A stretch of DNA of 64,000 bases, taken from positions 247,001-311,000 of the forward strand of contig CAUYUJ010014180.1 in assembly GCA_963575745.1 (NCBI GenBank). Reading direction: 5' to 3'. Of the stretch, positions 34,901 to 43,349 are shown piece after piece. The DNA is from Prorocentrum cordatum. Lineage: Eukaryota > Sar > Dinophyceae > Prorocentrales > Prorocentraceae. The position numbers were made by a program, and so were the translations under genes. The notes under the pieces were generated by a model. It was not told the DNA's origin, ran no database searches, and saw nothing but the letters and a program-made list of their open reading frames with translations. Positions within the stretch are counted from its first letter, which is position 1. Each line of letters starts with the position of its first letter.

Positions 34901-35396
34901 GCGTGACCCTCCTGCTCTGGCCGTACTCTTCCTCCGCTGCGGGCCCCGCCAATGCGAGCAGAGCCTGGGCGCCAGTCGGATCGAAATCCCGGCGCGCCTG
35001 ACACATGCGCTTCGCCTCGCGCAAAGCTAGGCGATGCGAGCGCTCGATCGCCGCCCAAGTCTTCATCGTCAGAGGTCCAACAAAAGGGCGGCGTGTGAGT
35101 TCTCGACAGTCCCCTCCGTACATCGAGTTCACCCCGCGGAGGAACTGGTTGGCCCACTCCCAAACTCGAAGCTTGGAGCGGTACCTGTGGCGGAGACGGC
35201 TCGACATAGTCCCTGCACCCCCTGGCGGTCGGGGACGCGGGATCAACCTGATGGGCAAGAACTTCTCGGAGATCCGCATGACCTCCATCAACTCCTTGAA
35301 CGCCTCCTTGCCCGGGTGTGTGGTCGGCACCCACACCTGCTGTTCGTCTCGGCGCGAGCGGGGCGCAGGCCCTCCCCGCCGCGCATCGGAGGCTAG
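31992..35396 (-). CDS. Pol: reverse transcriptase with embedded methyltransferase-like domain, then RNase H (1134 aa after TGA)
   Basis: Numbering is from the codon after the Gag TGA. RT finger region: VPKRSGDRQRKI and CAFNYM. Motif A is LDESNAF with D318. Motif B region is MGNSHSV from M373. A methyltransferase-like domain spans ~460-720: LHLFSGPRRAG (F466), VVGGPPCATWSRAR with Cys532 in the place of the catalytic Cys of cytosine-C5 enzymes, LMEHPEDP, CTYGSPTRKPTCL and CRGDHRHE. RT motif C then follows: LHIDDCLF (D771-D772), the thumb-like KIIGYELEERPARVR, and RNase H (ATDAEGDN, D931; TAWAFAKGRS; PADQLSRSR). The protein makes cDNA from the element RNA. No ATG lies near the 5' end (the codon at 35336 is GTG), so synthesis probably depends on readthrough from the Gag-like frame. 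Motif A and B assignments are my reading; motif C, RNase H and GGPPC are clear. Confidence 0.8.
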   Translation of the reverse strand, partial: LASDARRGGPAPRSRRDEQQVWVPTTHPGKEAFKELMEVMRISEKFLPIRLIPRPRPPGGAGTMSSRLRHRYRSKLRVWEWANQFLRGVNSMYGGDCRELTRRPFVGPLTMKTWAAIERSHRLALREAKRMCQARRDFDPTGAQALLALAGPAAEEEYGQSRRVTPHVTLKAWAVDEPVSDRKVRMLEALDPEEAAFYELESNVMADPETRSQVIFKELETKYGFLGGERGEYVEYLNRPDLVKGMWRFAKENEIRAVAGLTVVPKRSGDRQRKILMTCAFNYMTREVQEREEHGLHGGGALLRLHAGGDAIAGAALDESNAFSYVEVPSWMWPWQAAPPVLAADVWDLLDVKQQLEVMPQEWIYPMWTRLVMGNSHSVHVLMNINMRVVGMTLHHHLNIGKTEAFDSTEECQLCAGGEDEDWVARQALRRQATAPSVGYGVQEWCSVVRAAKASRRRVFVVLHLFSGPRRAGDLEEHLTELGRDEDLEILVLSCDLGFDSRWDLTKQDTFDLLMTLIEEGLVDAVVGGPPCATWSRARFVDMAGGRGPRPLRRRGMWAWGVPAHTLTAYEKQRLDEGNVAMLNFLSFCEAVALRGGLWLMEHPEDPGEDPSPSVWATDLERALEERTGATRAVFDQCTYGSPTRKPTCLAGNLYHLEMLDGRRCRGDHRHEVSVGKQNGKFVSARLAAYPDRLCCAIAGLFVMNFKRMLAEGSGPTGHLRADIAVRRIGDYSRRTAGANSKGLLVLNEVSARGRNAILREADVGIYLHIDDCLFMSQLKEQPESELECDVALHKSAEALERIGFLVKDRRRRGEMTKIIGYELEERPARVRAPAAKALLLYRALEHLTRQHVVNLDSLRSVIGVWIWAALVARHWLAAPQHIFAFAALEGPRRRRWWSSARREAVAMMRGVMGLYADLGAPFYPVTLATDAEGDNAVDAGGFGVVGALLPAEVQEAMWEAGLRPGKALLRNGQIEKVVKRGVRTLKAFTPVSAIPAEALSSDIEWTELLAGRWRFADHITLGEARAALVPLERLAWASYAHRTKVMNMEDNMVTAWAFAKGRSTSGGLNYVLRKRAALSAITDIRQHLPWVDTERQPADQLSRSRPCFDAFSKEPRTPAAKTTLAAPPRGVQL

Positions 35397-35399
35397 TCA
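35394..35399 (-). promoter_or_regulatory. Leaky stop context TGA-CTA between Gag-like and Pol
   Basis: The Gag-like frame ends with TGA at 35399-35397. The next codon is CTA followed by G, and the same frame then stays open for 1134 codons. UGA followed by CUAG is a recognised efficient readthrough context in animal viruses and a few cellular genes. I infer it sets the Gag:Pol ratio here. Confidence 0.6.
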
Positions 35400-36815
35400 A
35401 GCCCCCTGGGGGGCACCGCCCCCCTTGCCCTTCTTCTCCCTCTTGCCGTCCTTGTCTTTGCCCTTGTCGGCCTTGCGCCTCGAGCGGAGTTCCGCCTCGG
35501 CGCGCTCCCGTCGTTGGTGTTCCAGCTTGCTGTGGCTGGAGGCCGACTGCACGAGCCAGGTCGGAGCGATGTCGGTCTGCCCTCCAGGCGGGGCCACTCC
35601 CAGCATGTGAGCGGCACCCGCTTTGTCGCCGCTCCGCACCTCGTAGACGAAGGAAGCCAGCCTCCGGAGGGACAGCTCGAGCACATCGTCCGTGCCGAGG
35701 GTCCGCATCAGCTCCTCGTCGCTCTGGCAGGCTCTGAGCTTGAAATCGATCGCCGTCGCCATCGTCCACAGGTCGGTCCACGTGCCACTCGTGCGAGACC
35801 CTGTGTAGCGAACACTCAGCCAGTCCCGAGCTCCACTGCTGCCCTCGGCGCGCATGGCGCGGTAGATCTCTGGCGCCGCCCTCTGCATGTCCGGGGGCAA
35901 CGCCGCACCCCAGCGCATGTCGCAGCTGCCACCGCCCGACGCGGCCAGGCCGCTGGCAGGCGTGGCGAAGCCGCCCGAGCCTCCCAGGGGCACAGCTGCT
36001 GTGCTCATGGCCTCCAGCGCGGCCAGCAGCTCGCCCAGGCGAGGCGCTCCTGCCGTCTCGCGGCCCAGGTAGCCGTACCCCTTGAGGGTCACCAGCACGG
36101 CGCCGGGGAGAGCCCCCGCTGCCTCCAGGTCGGCCACCGCCGCCCAGAAGCGTTGAGCCCACAGGGGGTCGCTCCTCGCCCCGGCGGCGAACCCGCTCAG
36201 CAGCGTCTTCACCTGTGCCGCTGCCGTCTTGGTCGCACCACCGTCCGTCAGCGGGGCATGCATCTGAGGCGGTCCGCATCCTGCGTCCGCCCCTCCGTGG
36301 GCGGGAGCCGCGCCGCACCAGGCCGCCAGGTCGCCCAGCGCTGCTGAGCCTGCGGGAGCGGCCGTGGTGCCTGCGCCTCCGCCAGCAGCCGAGGGCCCCA
36401 GCGGCGGGATCCCGTGCGGCCAGCCTCCCGCGAGCGGAGCTGCGAGGCCAGGCGGGACTGCACCGCCCGCGTCCGCCACGGCAGCCTCTGAGGCCACCGC
36501 GTCGCCTCCGTCGCCGTCGGCAGGCAGCCGAGCCCTCAGCGCCTCCAGCTCCTCGCGCATGCGCCGCACCTCGTCGCTCTCCTCGCCGCTGCTGCCTCCG
36601 CCGAGCATCGTCCAGGGGCAGATGGCCCCAAGCCACCACCCCAGCGTGCCGAAGGCCAGCAAGGACATGGCGGCCCACTCCAGCCGCGCCCGGCCTGTCT
36701 CGGCCCTCCAGGCACCCACGCCGCTGAGGACGCCGAGGACCACCAGGCCCAGCCGAGCTCGCCATCGCCAGCCCGCTCGGGCGCCCTCTGGGGCGGAAGG
36801 AGGAGGGCCCGCCAT
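35397..36815 (-). CDS. Gag-like ORF1 with two N-terminal membrane segments (472 aa)
   Basis: The first ATG is at 36815-36813. The frame opens six codons earlier with a GTG, after a TGA. Two hydrophobic stretches at ~21-36 (RLGLVVLGVLSGVGAW) and ~48-66 (AAMSLLAFGTLGWWLGAI) look like membrane spans. A charged heptad region follows (~78-97, DEVRRMREELEALRARL), then an Ala/Gly/Pro-rich linker, a mixed alpha-rich region (~215-430) and a basic Lys/Arg-rich tail (RRKADKGKDKDGKREKKGKG) suited to nucleic-acid binding. No zinc knuckle is present. Its place before Pol and its basic tail suggest a Gag role. The membrane segments are unusual for DIRS/Ngaro ORF1. It terminates at the TGA-CTA site. Confidence 0.7.
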   Translation of the reverse strand: MAGPPPSAPEGARAGWRWRARLGLVVLGVLSGVGAWRAETGRARLEWAAMSLLAFGTLGWWLGAICPWTMLGGGSSGEESDEVRRMREELEALRARLPADGDGGDAVASEAAVADAGGAVPPGLAAPLAGGWPHGIPPLGPSAAGGGAGTTAAPAGSAALGDLAAWCGAAPAHGGADAGCGPPQMHAPLTDGGATKTAAAQVKTLLSGFAAGARSDPLWAQRFWAAVADLEAAGALPGAVLVTLKGYGYLGRETAGAPRLGELLAALEAMSTAAVPLGGSGGFATPASGLAASGGGSCDMRWGAALPPDMQRAAPEIYRAMRAEGSSGARDWLSVRYTGSRTSGTWTDLWTMATAIDFKLRACQSDEELMRTLGTDDVLELSLRRLASFVYEVRSGDKAGAAHMLGVAPPGGQTDIAPTWLVQSASSHSKLEHQRRERAEAELRSRRKADKGKDKDGKREKKGKGGGAPQGA

Positions 36816-36826
36816 CGTGCTCTCTT

Positions 36827-36838
36827 TCAGCACGCCAT
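36827..36838 (-). promoter_or_regulatory. Three-codon upstream ORF before the Gag-like start
   Basis: ATG GCG TGC TGA ends 11 nt before the Gag-like ATG. It lies just inside the A1 repeat boundary. Whether it is translated is unknown. Such mini-ORFs can tune initiation at the next ATG. Confidence 0.3.
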
Positions 36839-36845
36839 CTCACTA

Positions 36846-36935
36846 GAGCCACTTGCAGCGGATGGCTGGCTCTCTCTCCCTCCCTTCTGCAGCCTATACT
36901 GAACAAAACACACGCTCTGAACTCGCTCAATCATT
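36846..36935 (-). repeat. Split direct repeat A1 (90 bp), 5' end of the element
   Basis: Identical to 29355-29444. It ends ATCATT against CATGCATACATG of the flanking microsatellite. Any promoter of the element should lie here or just inside it, since the Gag-like ATG is only 31 nt downstream. I see no canonical box. Confidence 0.85.
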
Positions 36936-37095
36936 CATGCATACATGCAAGCATGCAGGCATGCATACATACACACACCCATACATACGTACATGCATGT
37001 ATACGCACACATACATATATACATATATATACATATATATATGGAGAGAGATGAGGAGGACGAGGAGGAGGAGGGAGGAGGGAGGAGGAGGAGAT
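36936..37095. repeat. CATA/CATG microsatellite and GGA tract
   Basis: 36936-37042 continues the microsatellite interrupted by the retroelement. 37043-37095 is a GA/GGA run. Confidence 0.9.
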
Positions 37096-37099
37096 GGAG

Positions 37100-38535
37100 G
37101 AGGACGCCGAAGCCCTTCGGATAAACCCTCCACCTGGAGCTGACCTGAGCCCAAAGTGGCTCGGTGCACGCGGACAGCGTCGTCGCCAGCGCCGTGGCCG
37201 TCGTCGTCGTTCGCCAATCGGCGGCGTCAACTGCTGTCCTCGTCGTCGATCGTCGTCGTCGTCGTCGGTCGTCGCCGTCGCCGACCGTCGTCGTCATCGC
37301 CAATCGCCGTCGCCGATCACCGTCGCCGATCGTCGATCGCCCTCGAGCCCTCCCCCTCACTCCTCCTCCCCTCCTTTTCCTTCTCCTACTCCTCCTCCTC
37401 CTCCTCCTCCTCCTCTGCCTCCTCTTCCTCCTCCTCCTCCTCCTCCTCCTCCTCCTCCGGAAATCAGGTTCCCGGAGAGGCTTCCGGGACAGGATTTCGA
37501 ACGATGCGGAAAAGACTGAGCCCAGGGTGGCTCTGCGCACGCGGACAGCGTCGCCGCCGTCGGCATGGCCGTCGTCGTCGTCGCCATCGATCGTCGATCA
37601 TCGGCGTCGACTGTTGTCATCGTCGTCGATCGTCGTCGTCGTCGTCGGTCGTCGACCGTCGTCGTCGTCGTCGTCGTCGTCGATCATCGTCGCCGGTCGT
37701 CGTCGCCGATCGTCGATCGCCCTCGAACCTCCTACTCCCCCCCCTCCTCCCCTCCACTCCTCCTCCCCGCCTCCTCCTTCCTCTTCCTCCTCTTCCTCCT
37801 CCTCCTTCGCCCTCTCCGTCTCCTCCGCGCTGAAGAAATCCAACAACACCTCACGCAAATCAACGAACTGTGGCCCTCCGGGCTTTCGAAAATTGCCTTT
37901 CATGGGGCCCTTTTGGGGCCGTCCCGGGACCTTCTTGGGCGTCCTGGGAACCCGGAAATCATGTTCCCGGAGAGGCTTCGTGGGCCTCTTGGGCGTCCTC
38001 GGAACCCGGAAGTCATGTTCCGGGAGAAGCTTCCGGGAACATGATTTCGAACGAGGCCCTCTTGGGCCTCCCTGAGGCCGTCTTGGGGGCCTCCTGGGCT
38101 GGCTTCGGAGCCTCTTGGGCCGTCGTGAGCCCCACAGGACGACCCTTTTTGGGCAGTCTTGGGCCCTCTTGGATCTTTCTTGGGCTGTGTTGGGGTTCCT
38201 CGGGGGCGTCTGGGGCACTGTGAAGACGAAGCTAGCGAGTATGCTGAAAATGTACGTTTTACCCAGGGAATGGGCAGATGTTTGCCTCTTGAAGGCCCTC
38301 TTGGGGCCCTCGTCGGCCATATTCAAGCCATCTCGGGCCCTCTTGGGTCGCTCTTGGGCGTCTTCGGGGCCTCTTCAAGCTTTCTTGACAATCTGTACGG
38401 CCCGCGTGGCCTGTCGTGGGCAATTTGGAAGCGGCCCGGGGCAGTCCAGGGGGGCCTGTGACCCCCCAAAGGTTCCGGGGGGCGCCCATGGGGGATGACG
38501 GCACCGGCCCGGCCCCCCCCCCCGGCCTACTCCGA

Positions 38536-38567
<32 letters not shown>

Positions 38568-38590
38568 TTTATTTATTTATTTATTTATGT
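37100..38590 (+). repeat. CGTCGT plus GGCCTCTTGGGG composite array, copy 2, with a ~371-bp duplication
   Basis: CTGAGCCCAAAGTGGCTC at ~37143 and CTGAGCCCAGGGTGGCTC at ~37516 start two tandem blocks. Each contains GCACGCGGACAGCGTCG, a (CGT)n tract and a (CTC)n tract. GGCCTCTTGGGC-type units (37890-38460) follow, with an AT-richer island (38215-38275), then C runs, GGCCTACTCCGATA and (TA)n/(TTTA)n. The order matches 26870-28130. Confidence 0.75.
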
Positions 38591-39290
38591 CGGCGGTGCC
38601 CGGTGCGGAGCGAAACCCCCCCCCCCGGTAATCTCTCCTGGGGGGTTTCGAGCTGGCGCCATTCCCGGTGCGAGCCTGCACGAACCCCCCCGGTAAACAC
38701 GACCTCCTCTGGTATAGGCTGCACGAAACCCCCCGGTAAGGACGCAACCCCTCCGTGAGCGGCGCGCTCCCAGCACGCGCGAAACCCAGCCCCGACGCGC
38801 GAATCTTACCAGGACGGGCCGGAATACGGCGGCGGCATTGCATCCCAGGGCCGTGCCGGAACACGGCGGCACTGTTCTTCTCTACGCGACCGTGCCGTCG
38901 ACCCCCCACAGCGGCTCTCGGGAGTTGCGCCGCAGCCTCTCGTATTGTGGCCACGAGCCACAATACGAGAGGCTGCGGCGGAACAAAGGCGAGCAGACGC
39001 GAATAGAGAACACAAGGCGAGCACACGCCACACTTCGACAGGGAGCCACCCTTCCCAACCGCCCCCTCTGCCCCCCCCCCAACCCACCCCCCACTCCCAC
39101 CCCCCCACTCCCACAGAGGGGGGGGGAGCCCAGGTAGACGCAGTGCGGCCTGCACGAAACCCCCCGGTAAAGCGGCAAGGGGGGGTTCTAAGCCGCTGGC
39201 GGCACCCGGTGCGGGCTGCACGAAACCCCCGGTAGTGCACGAAACCCCTCGGTAGTGCTGGGGGGGGGGTCGTGCCACGGCGCACCGCCG
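38591..39290. repeat. Scattered GCACGAAACCCCCCGGTA motif array
   Basis: The motif GCACGAAACCCCCCGGTA, or slightly shorter versions, occurs at about 38611, 38680, 38722, 39152, 39220 and 39238. It is often preceded by CGGTGCGAGCCT or CGGTGCGGGCT. The middle (38745-39140) holds a large palindrome and C-run sequence. No gene. Confidence 0.7.
38927..38979. repeat. Perfect 24-bp palindrome with 5-base loop
   Basis: 38927-38950 (GCAGCCTCTCGTATTGTGGC at its inner end) pairs without mismatch with 38956-38979 around the loop CACGA. It is flanked on both sides by the ACGAAACCCCCCGGTA motif. Confidence 0.9.
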
Positions 39291-39485
39291 ACATATATAT
39301 ATATATATATATACACACACATACATACATACATACATACATACATACATACATACATACATACATACATGCATACATACATACATACATACATACATAC
39401 ATACATACATACATACATACATACATACATACATACATACATACATACATACATACATACATACATACATACATACATACATACA

Positions 39486-39519
<34 letters not shown>

Positions 39520-39532
39520 CATAGATACATAG

Positions 39533-39563
<31 letters not shown>

Positions 39564-39568
39564 TATCC
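39290..39568. repeat. (TA)n-(CATA)n-(TA)n microsatellite
   Basis: About 200 bp of almost pure CATA repeat flanked by TA runs. Confidence 0.95.
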
Positions 39569-39569
39569 G

Positions 39570-40754
39570 AATGCCTTGACTGTACCTCTGAGGACATGTC
39601 CCAGCGGCCACGGTTCAAACTACGGCATGCGGCAAAGCCAGACCAGGGCACGCAGCATAAGTCGGCATCGAAGTGGGAGATTGGATCGACTGCGCCAAGG
39701 TGCACAGCACCGCCATAGAGACATCGGGCCGCATCGGATCGCCAGAATGTCAGGATCGAACTGGGTAGAGCCAGCTGGAACCGACGCCTGATCGGACCGA
39801 TCGGATCGAAATGAACCCCGAGTGCGTCTGGCCTGTCACCCGGGCTCCGCCCGCTCCGGCCGCCTGAGGCCCCGCCTTCCTGTGCCCTGTCTCCCTAATC
39901 GAAGCTGTGCGTAGCCCGCCTAGCTTTTAGCGGAAGAGGTTCGCTCTCGCCCCGCAGACCAAAAAGCGTCTGGCCTGTCCCCGGACATCCGATGTCAAGA
40001 CGGGTTCCCCAGAAGTCCCGACGCCGTCACCAAGGCCGCTTCTCATCCCGAACCGCTCTTTGACTGTCCCGGGGCCCGGCGAAGGCCCCTTGAGGCCGAA
40101 AACGGCCAAAACCCCCCCGTCGTGCTTTGCAGACGACACGAGCATGGGTCTGGCCGAACTTTGGCCGGCCGGGCCGCCACACACACTGCCGGCGCCAAGA
40201 CAGCGGCGGCCGCCGCAACCGCGGCCGCCGAGCGGCGCCGCCCGCCGCTCGGCCGCGCGGCGGCCATCCGCGCCGCGCGGCCCCGACCCCGGCGAGGGCC
40301 CGCGCGGCCATGGGCGCGCGCCCGCGGGCGCGCGCCTCGGGCCACACGGGGGCGGCGGCTCCGCGTCCGACTGCGGCGCGCACGGCGGCCACCCGCGCGG
40401 CTCGGGGGGGCCGCCGCTCGGCCAGGCCGCCGCCCACAGGCGCCCAGCCTGAAGGGGCAGCGGGCGTCGGCCGCTGACGGCTCGATCCGCGGCGCACGAC
40501 CCCCAAGACGCCTCAGGAGGTTTCCCAAAAGCCCCCCACAAGGGCCCCGAGATGATTTTCCGTCGGGGGCTGGGAGGAGAGATCGAAGTGGAACTGAAAA
40601 CCCCCCACTGGGAAAGGGAAATCGGTTTCGGTTTCGGTTTCGTGCCGTGCGTGCGGGCAAAGCGAACCTGTGTGGGAAGGCGAATGAACGCACCTCTGGC
40701 TAGAACGCGGCACTCCGCCCCACCCAGCCGCGTGGCGGGCGGGTTCCCGGGGTG
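39570..40754. other. No gene recognised
   Basis: 39570-39830 contains GGATCGA-rich words but no tRNA fold. 40180-40460 is extremely GC-rich (GCGGCC/CGCGCG words) with open frames on all phases. No motif was recognised. Confidence 0.4.
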
Positions 40755-41060
40755 TCCCGCCATGGTGTCCAGATGGTGTTCCGTGGTCTCCCGTGGTGTC
40801 CCGCGGTGTGCCGCGGTGCCCCGCGGTGTCCCGCGGTATCCCGTGATGGTGCCCCGTGGTGTCACGTGGTGTCCCCCGGTGCCCCGCGGTGCCCCGCGGT
40901 GTCCCGTGGTGCCCCGCGGTGTCGATAATGAGATGGATAATGAGATCGATTGCGAAATCGATAATGAAATCGGTACTGAGATCGATCAAGAAACCGATGG
41001 TGATAGCGATAATGAGACCAATAGTGTGACCGATTGTGAGGTCGACAGCGATGTTGACAA
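40755..41060 (+). repeat. 10-bp minisatellite followed by 12-bp minisatellite
   Basis: 40755-40925 repeats GTGTCCCGCG/GTGCCCCGCG. 40925-41060 switches to twelve 12-bp units of the GATAATGAGATC type. The second block reads Asp/Glu/Asn-rich in one frame, which follows from the 12-bp period. Confidence 0.85.
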
Positions 41061-41069
41061 CGAAAACTG

Positions 41070-41500
41070 TTACATCAAGCCCCCCGGAGCAGTTAATTGG
41101 AGCCCCCACAACAGTTGAACCGAACAGTGAAATCGAGCTCCCTTGGAGCACGTAAATCGAGCCTCCCCGATGCAGTTGATTAAATCGATCCTCCCCGGAG
41201 AAATCAAGCGAGCCAGCCCCAGGGCAGGTAAATCGAACCCCCGGAGCGGCCCAGAGCAGTTAAACCGAGCATCCCCCGAACCGTTGAATCGAACCCCCAG
41301 ACAAATCAAATCGAACCTCTGGTGTGGCCCAGACCAATTAGATCGAGCTTCTTTGGAGCATTTAAATTTCGATCACTCGGGAACATTTAGGAAGAGCTTC
41401 TTTGGCCAGCAAAGCCGAGCCCCCAGAGCAATTACATCGAGCACCCTGGAGGAGTGAAATCGACACCCCCCGATGCAGTTAATCGAATCCCCACCACCAC
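41070..41500 (+). repeat. ~32-bp degenerate array, GGAGCAGTTAAATCGAG family, copy 1
   Basis: Degenerate units of CCCCCGGAGCAGTTAAATCGAGC or variants, ~12 copies. A second array of the same family lies at 48055-48370. Confidence 0.75.
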
Positions 41501-42030
41501 TGAGCCAAGCTTCCATAAGGACGAGCGCGCAGAAGAGTGCGCAATTGGCAACTCTTCGGAGAAGACGGTAAGAACGACGGCGCAAAGACTTCACGGCGAA
41601 GCAGAGGTTACAACAGGCGGGGAAAGAAGGGAGGGTAGGAAGCGGGGAGAAAAGAACGCTACGCATACGAATTACAAGTGTTTAGCAAGCGCGTGCACTG
41701 ACAACGCCCACTGCCGACGGGGCCAGCAACTCCGGCGGCGTGCAGACTAGTCTCTGAGGACGCCGTGCTCGTTGAAAAGTGACCACGTTCCAGACGATGC
41801 TGCGCCACAACCAACACTGCGAGCGTACACCTTCTTATGGCTAGAGACAACAGTTTGCGACAGCGGTTTCGCTGGGGCCGCCTGCAAATCGCTCGCCCAC
41901 CTTAGATATTCACGCAGATGGGACGCCTAAAAAACGCCTCAGACTCTTGCAGCGGAAGGCGCCCAGACGAGCACGATGTAGTTTCAGCAACCGTAGAGAA
42001 TCCAAGGGATAGAAAAAAGATTACTCGGCA
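41501..42030. other. No gene; possible decayed 3' end of the adjacent LINE
   Basis: A minus-strand frame 41850-41659 reads SLAIRRCTLAVLVVAQHRLE and could be LINE C-terminal sequence, but no diagnostic motif remains. Confidence 0.3.
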
Positions 42031-43260
42031 TCACGCTGCCATAGAGATTATGCATTCGTTTCCATCCAAAGGACGACCGTGACCAAACTTCAACGAGTTG
42101 GTGGAATGCGCCGGCAACTTCCCCAGATCTTCTGGCCACTTCAGCTGCAGCTTTCCCACCGCAAGAAGCCGGTATCCCACATGCGTCGCGCCCCGTGCGG
42201 TCTTTATATCAGATCCATTTGGTAGCATTGAGCGCGCGTTTGTGGAAATATGCACTTGGGCCGTTTTGCTTCAGTTGAGCTCCAGGCCAAATTTGCGCCA
42301 TGATTCCACGATTGCGCTGAGCATGGTCGCGGATTTGCTCCGCGTAGCGACACTACTAGCGCGTCGTCCGCATCCAGAATATGCTGGGTTACCGCATATC
42401 CAGACGCAGGTCCCAAGGGGCTACGAATCGATCGCGCTGCACTGCACTGCACTGCGATAAACCACTGCACTGCACTGCAATAAACCAGCGCGGCGACCAC
42501 GGACATAATCCCAGCCGTTTGCCTCCTCTCCGCAGAGCTTCCAGCGCGGCCAAGGACGGCGAAGAAACGAGCTGCGCATACGGGGCGCACCATGTCCACG
42601 ACGTCGCCGGGCAAACCAAACCTGCGCCAAGCTTTGCGCGCGGCTTTCGGGTTGATCACATTGCAGGCTTCTGCCCAGCCTGGCACGACAGCCAAGATAG
42701 CCCCCCCCCCCCCCCAAATGTCGAGGCCCGCGGCATCCACCACTCGCCAAACAAACGCGAGGGCGTCTGCGGTGCCGCGCCGAGACCGGACACCATACTG
42801 CGAGTTACGCACGCGTTCTTCGGGCCCCCCGCAAAACAACCTCTGGCGCGCGAGCGCCGCCAGGGTTTTGCGCCCAACTGGGGGCAGAGAGATAGGCCGG
42901 CCGTTCTGGGCGGGCAATGTCTCCCTTTTTTGAAAACAACACCGCGAACGTCGCAATCCTAGCCCAACATTGTTGGCAGAGCCTCAATAGGACGGCAATT
43001 GCGTCTCTCCAAAAATATGGCGGGACATCGTCGGGGCTGCCGGCCTCTCCAAGCCAAAATGCACGCCGTGCCTCGTGCAGCTCCTCCGTGGTATACTCCC
43101 GTGGGGGGGCCGATAAAATTTCGCGAGTGGGAGTTCGAGCTGCCGGCCGCAATTGTGGATGCCGTTTTGTGCCGCTGCACTTTCTCGCAACAGTCTGCCA
43201 TGAGATTTGCCCTGTCTGCAAAATATGATAACGTGCCGTCTGGTTTCTTGCTGGCAGCAT
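42030..43260 (-). pseudogene. LINE ORF2, reverse transcriptase part, decayed
   Basis: Frames in order: RREYTTEELHEARRAFWLGE-like sequence and SPDDVPPYFWRDAIAVLLRL near 43060-42960; FSKKGD, then NGRPISLPPVGRKTLAALARQ (fingers), SQYGVRSRRGTADALAFVWR, VPGWAEACNVINPKAARKAW in the place of motif A (both expected Asp lost: Gly and Asn), RRFGLPGDVVDMVR, and ILDADDALVVS (motif C, DD kept). A CACTGCACTG-type expansion at 42438-42490 splits motif B. The block is in at least two frames. It is the downstream half of the element whose endonuclease lies at 45104-46197. Confidence 0.8.
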
Positions 43261-43349
43261 GATTGACAGCACAGGGATCGCGTAGGAATCACACTGTTCC
43301 CCGCCCGCGCCCAGCCGCGCACTCCCCGGCCGCGCGCTGCGATCTTCTT

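Larger units (their letters stand above)
29025..36935 (-). mobile_element. Tyrosine-recombinase retroelement (DIRS/Ngaro-like), 7.9 kb, apparently complete
   Basis: Four tightly packed minus-strand coding regions (Gag-like, Pol, tyrosine recombinase, unknown ORF4) are bounded by split direct repeats. In coding orientation the order is A1 (36935-36846), ORFs, B1 (29716-29441), A2 (29444-29355), a short A2-side stretch (29354-29301), B2 (29300-29025). A1-ORF-B1A2B2 is the arrangement known for Ngaro/PAT/VIPER-type elements, which replicate through a circle and integrate with a tyrosine recombinase. A1 and A2 are identical over 90 bp. B1 and B2 differ at one of 276 positions. The element lies in a CATA microsatellite, shares CATT at both ends, and shows no target-site duplication. 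All frames are open, so it may be young and competent. RT motif C plus RNase H and the R-H-R-W-Y recombinase set the class. The methyltransferase-like insert in Pol is unusual. Confidence 0.9.

Noticed and set aside
31992-35336. Pol starting at the codon at 35336
   Set aside because: That codon is GTG, not ATG, and the frame is open back to the TGA of the Gag-like ORF. Readthrough explains the 5' end better.
31021-36930. A 1969-codon continuous minus-strand frame covering most of the retroelement
   Set aside because: Only its last ~324 codons (tyrosine recombinase) make sense. The rest is out of phase with the Gag-like and Pol motifs, begins with a non-ATG codon in the terminal repeat, and stays open because of strong GC bias at third positions.
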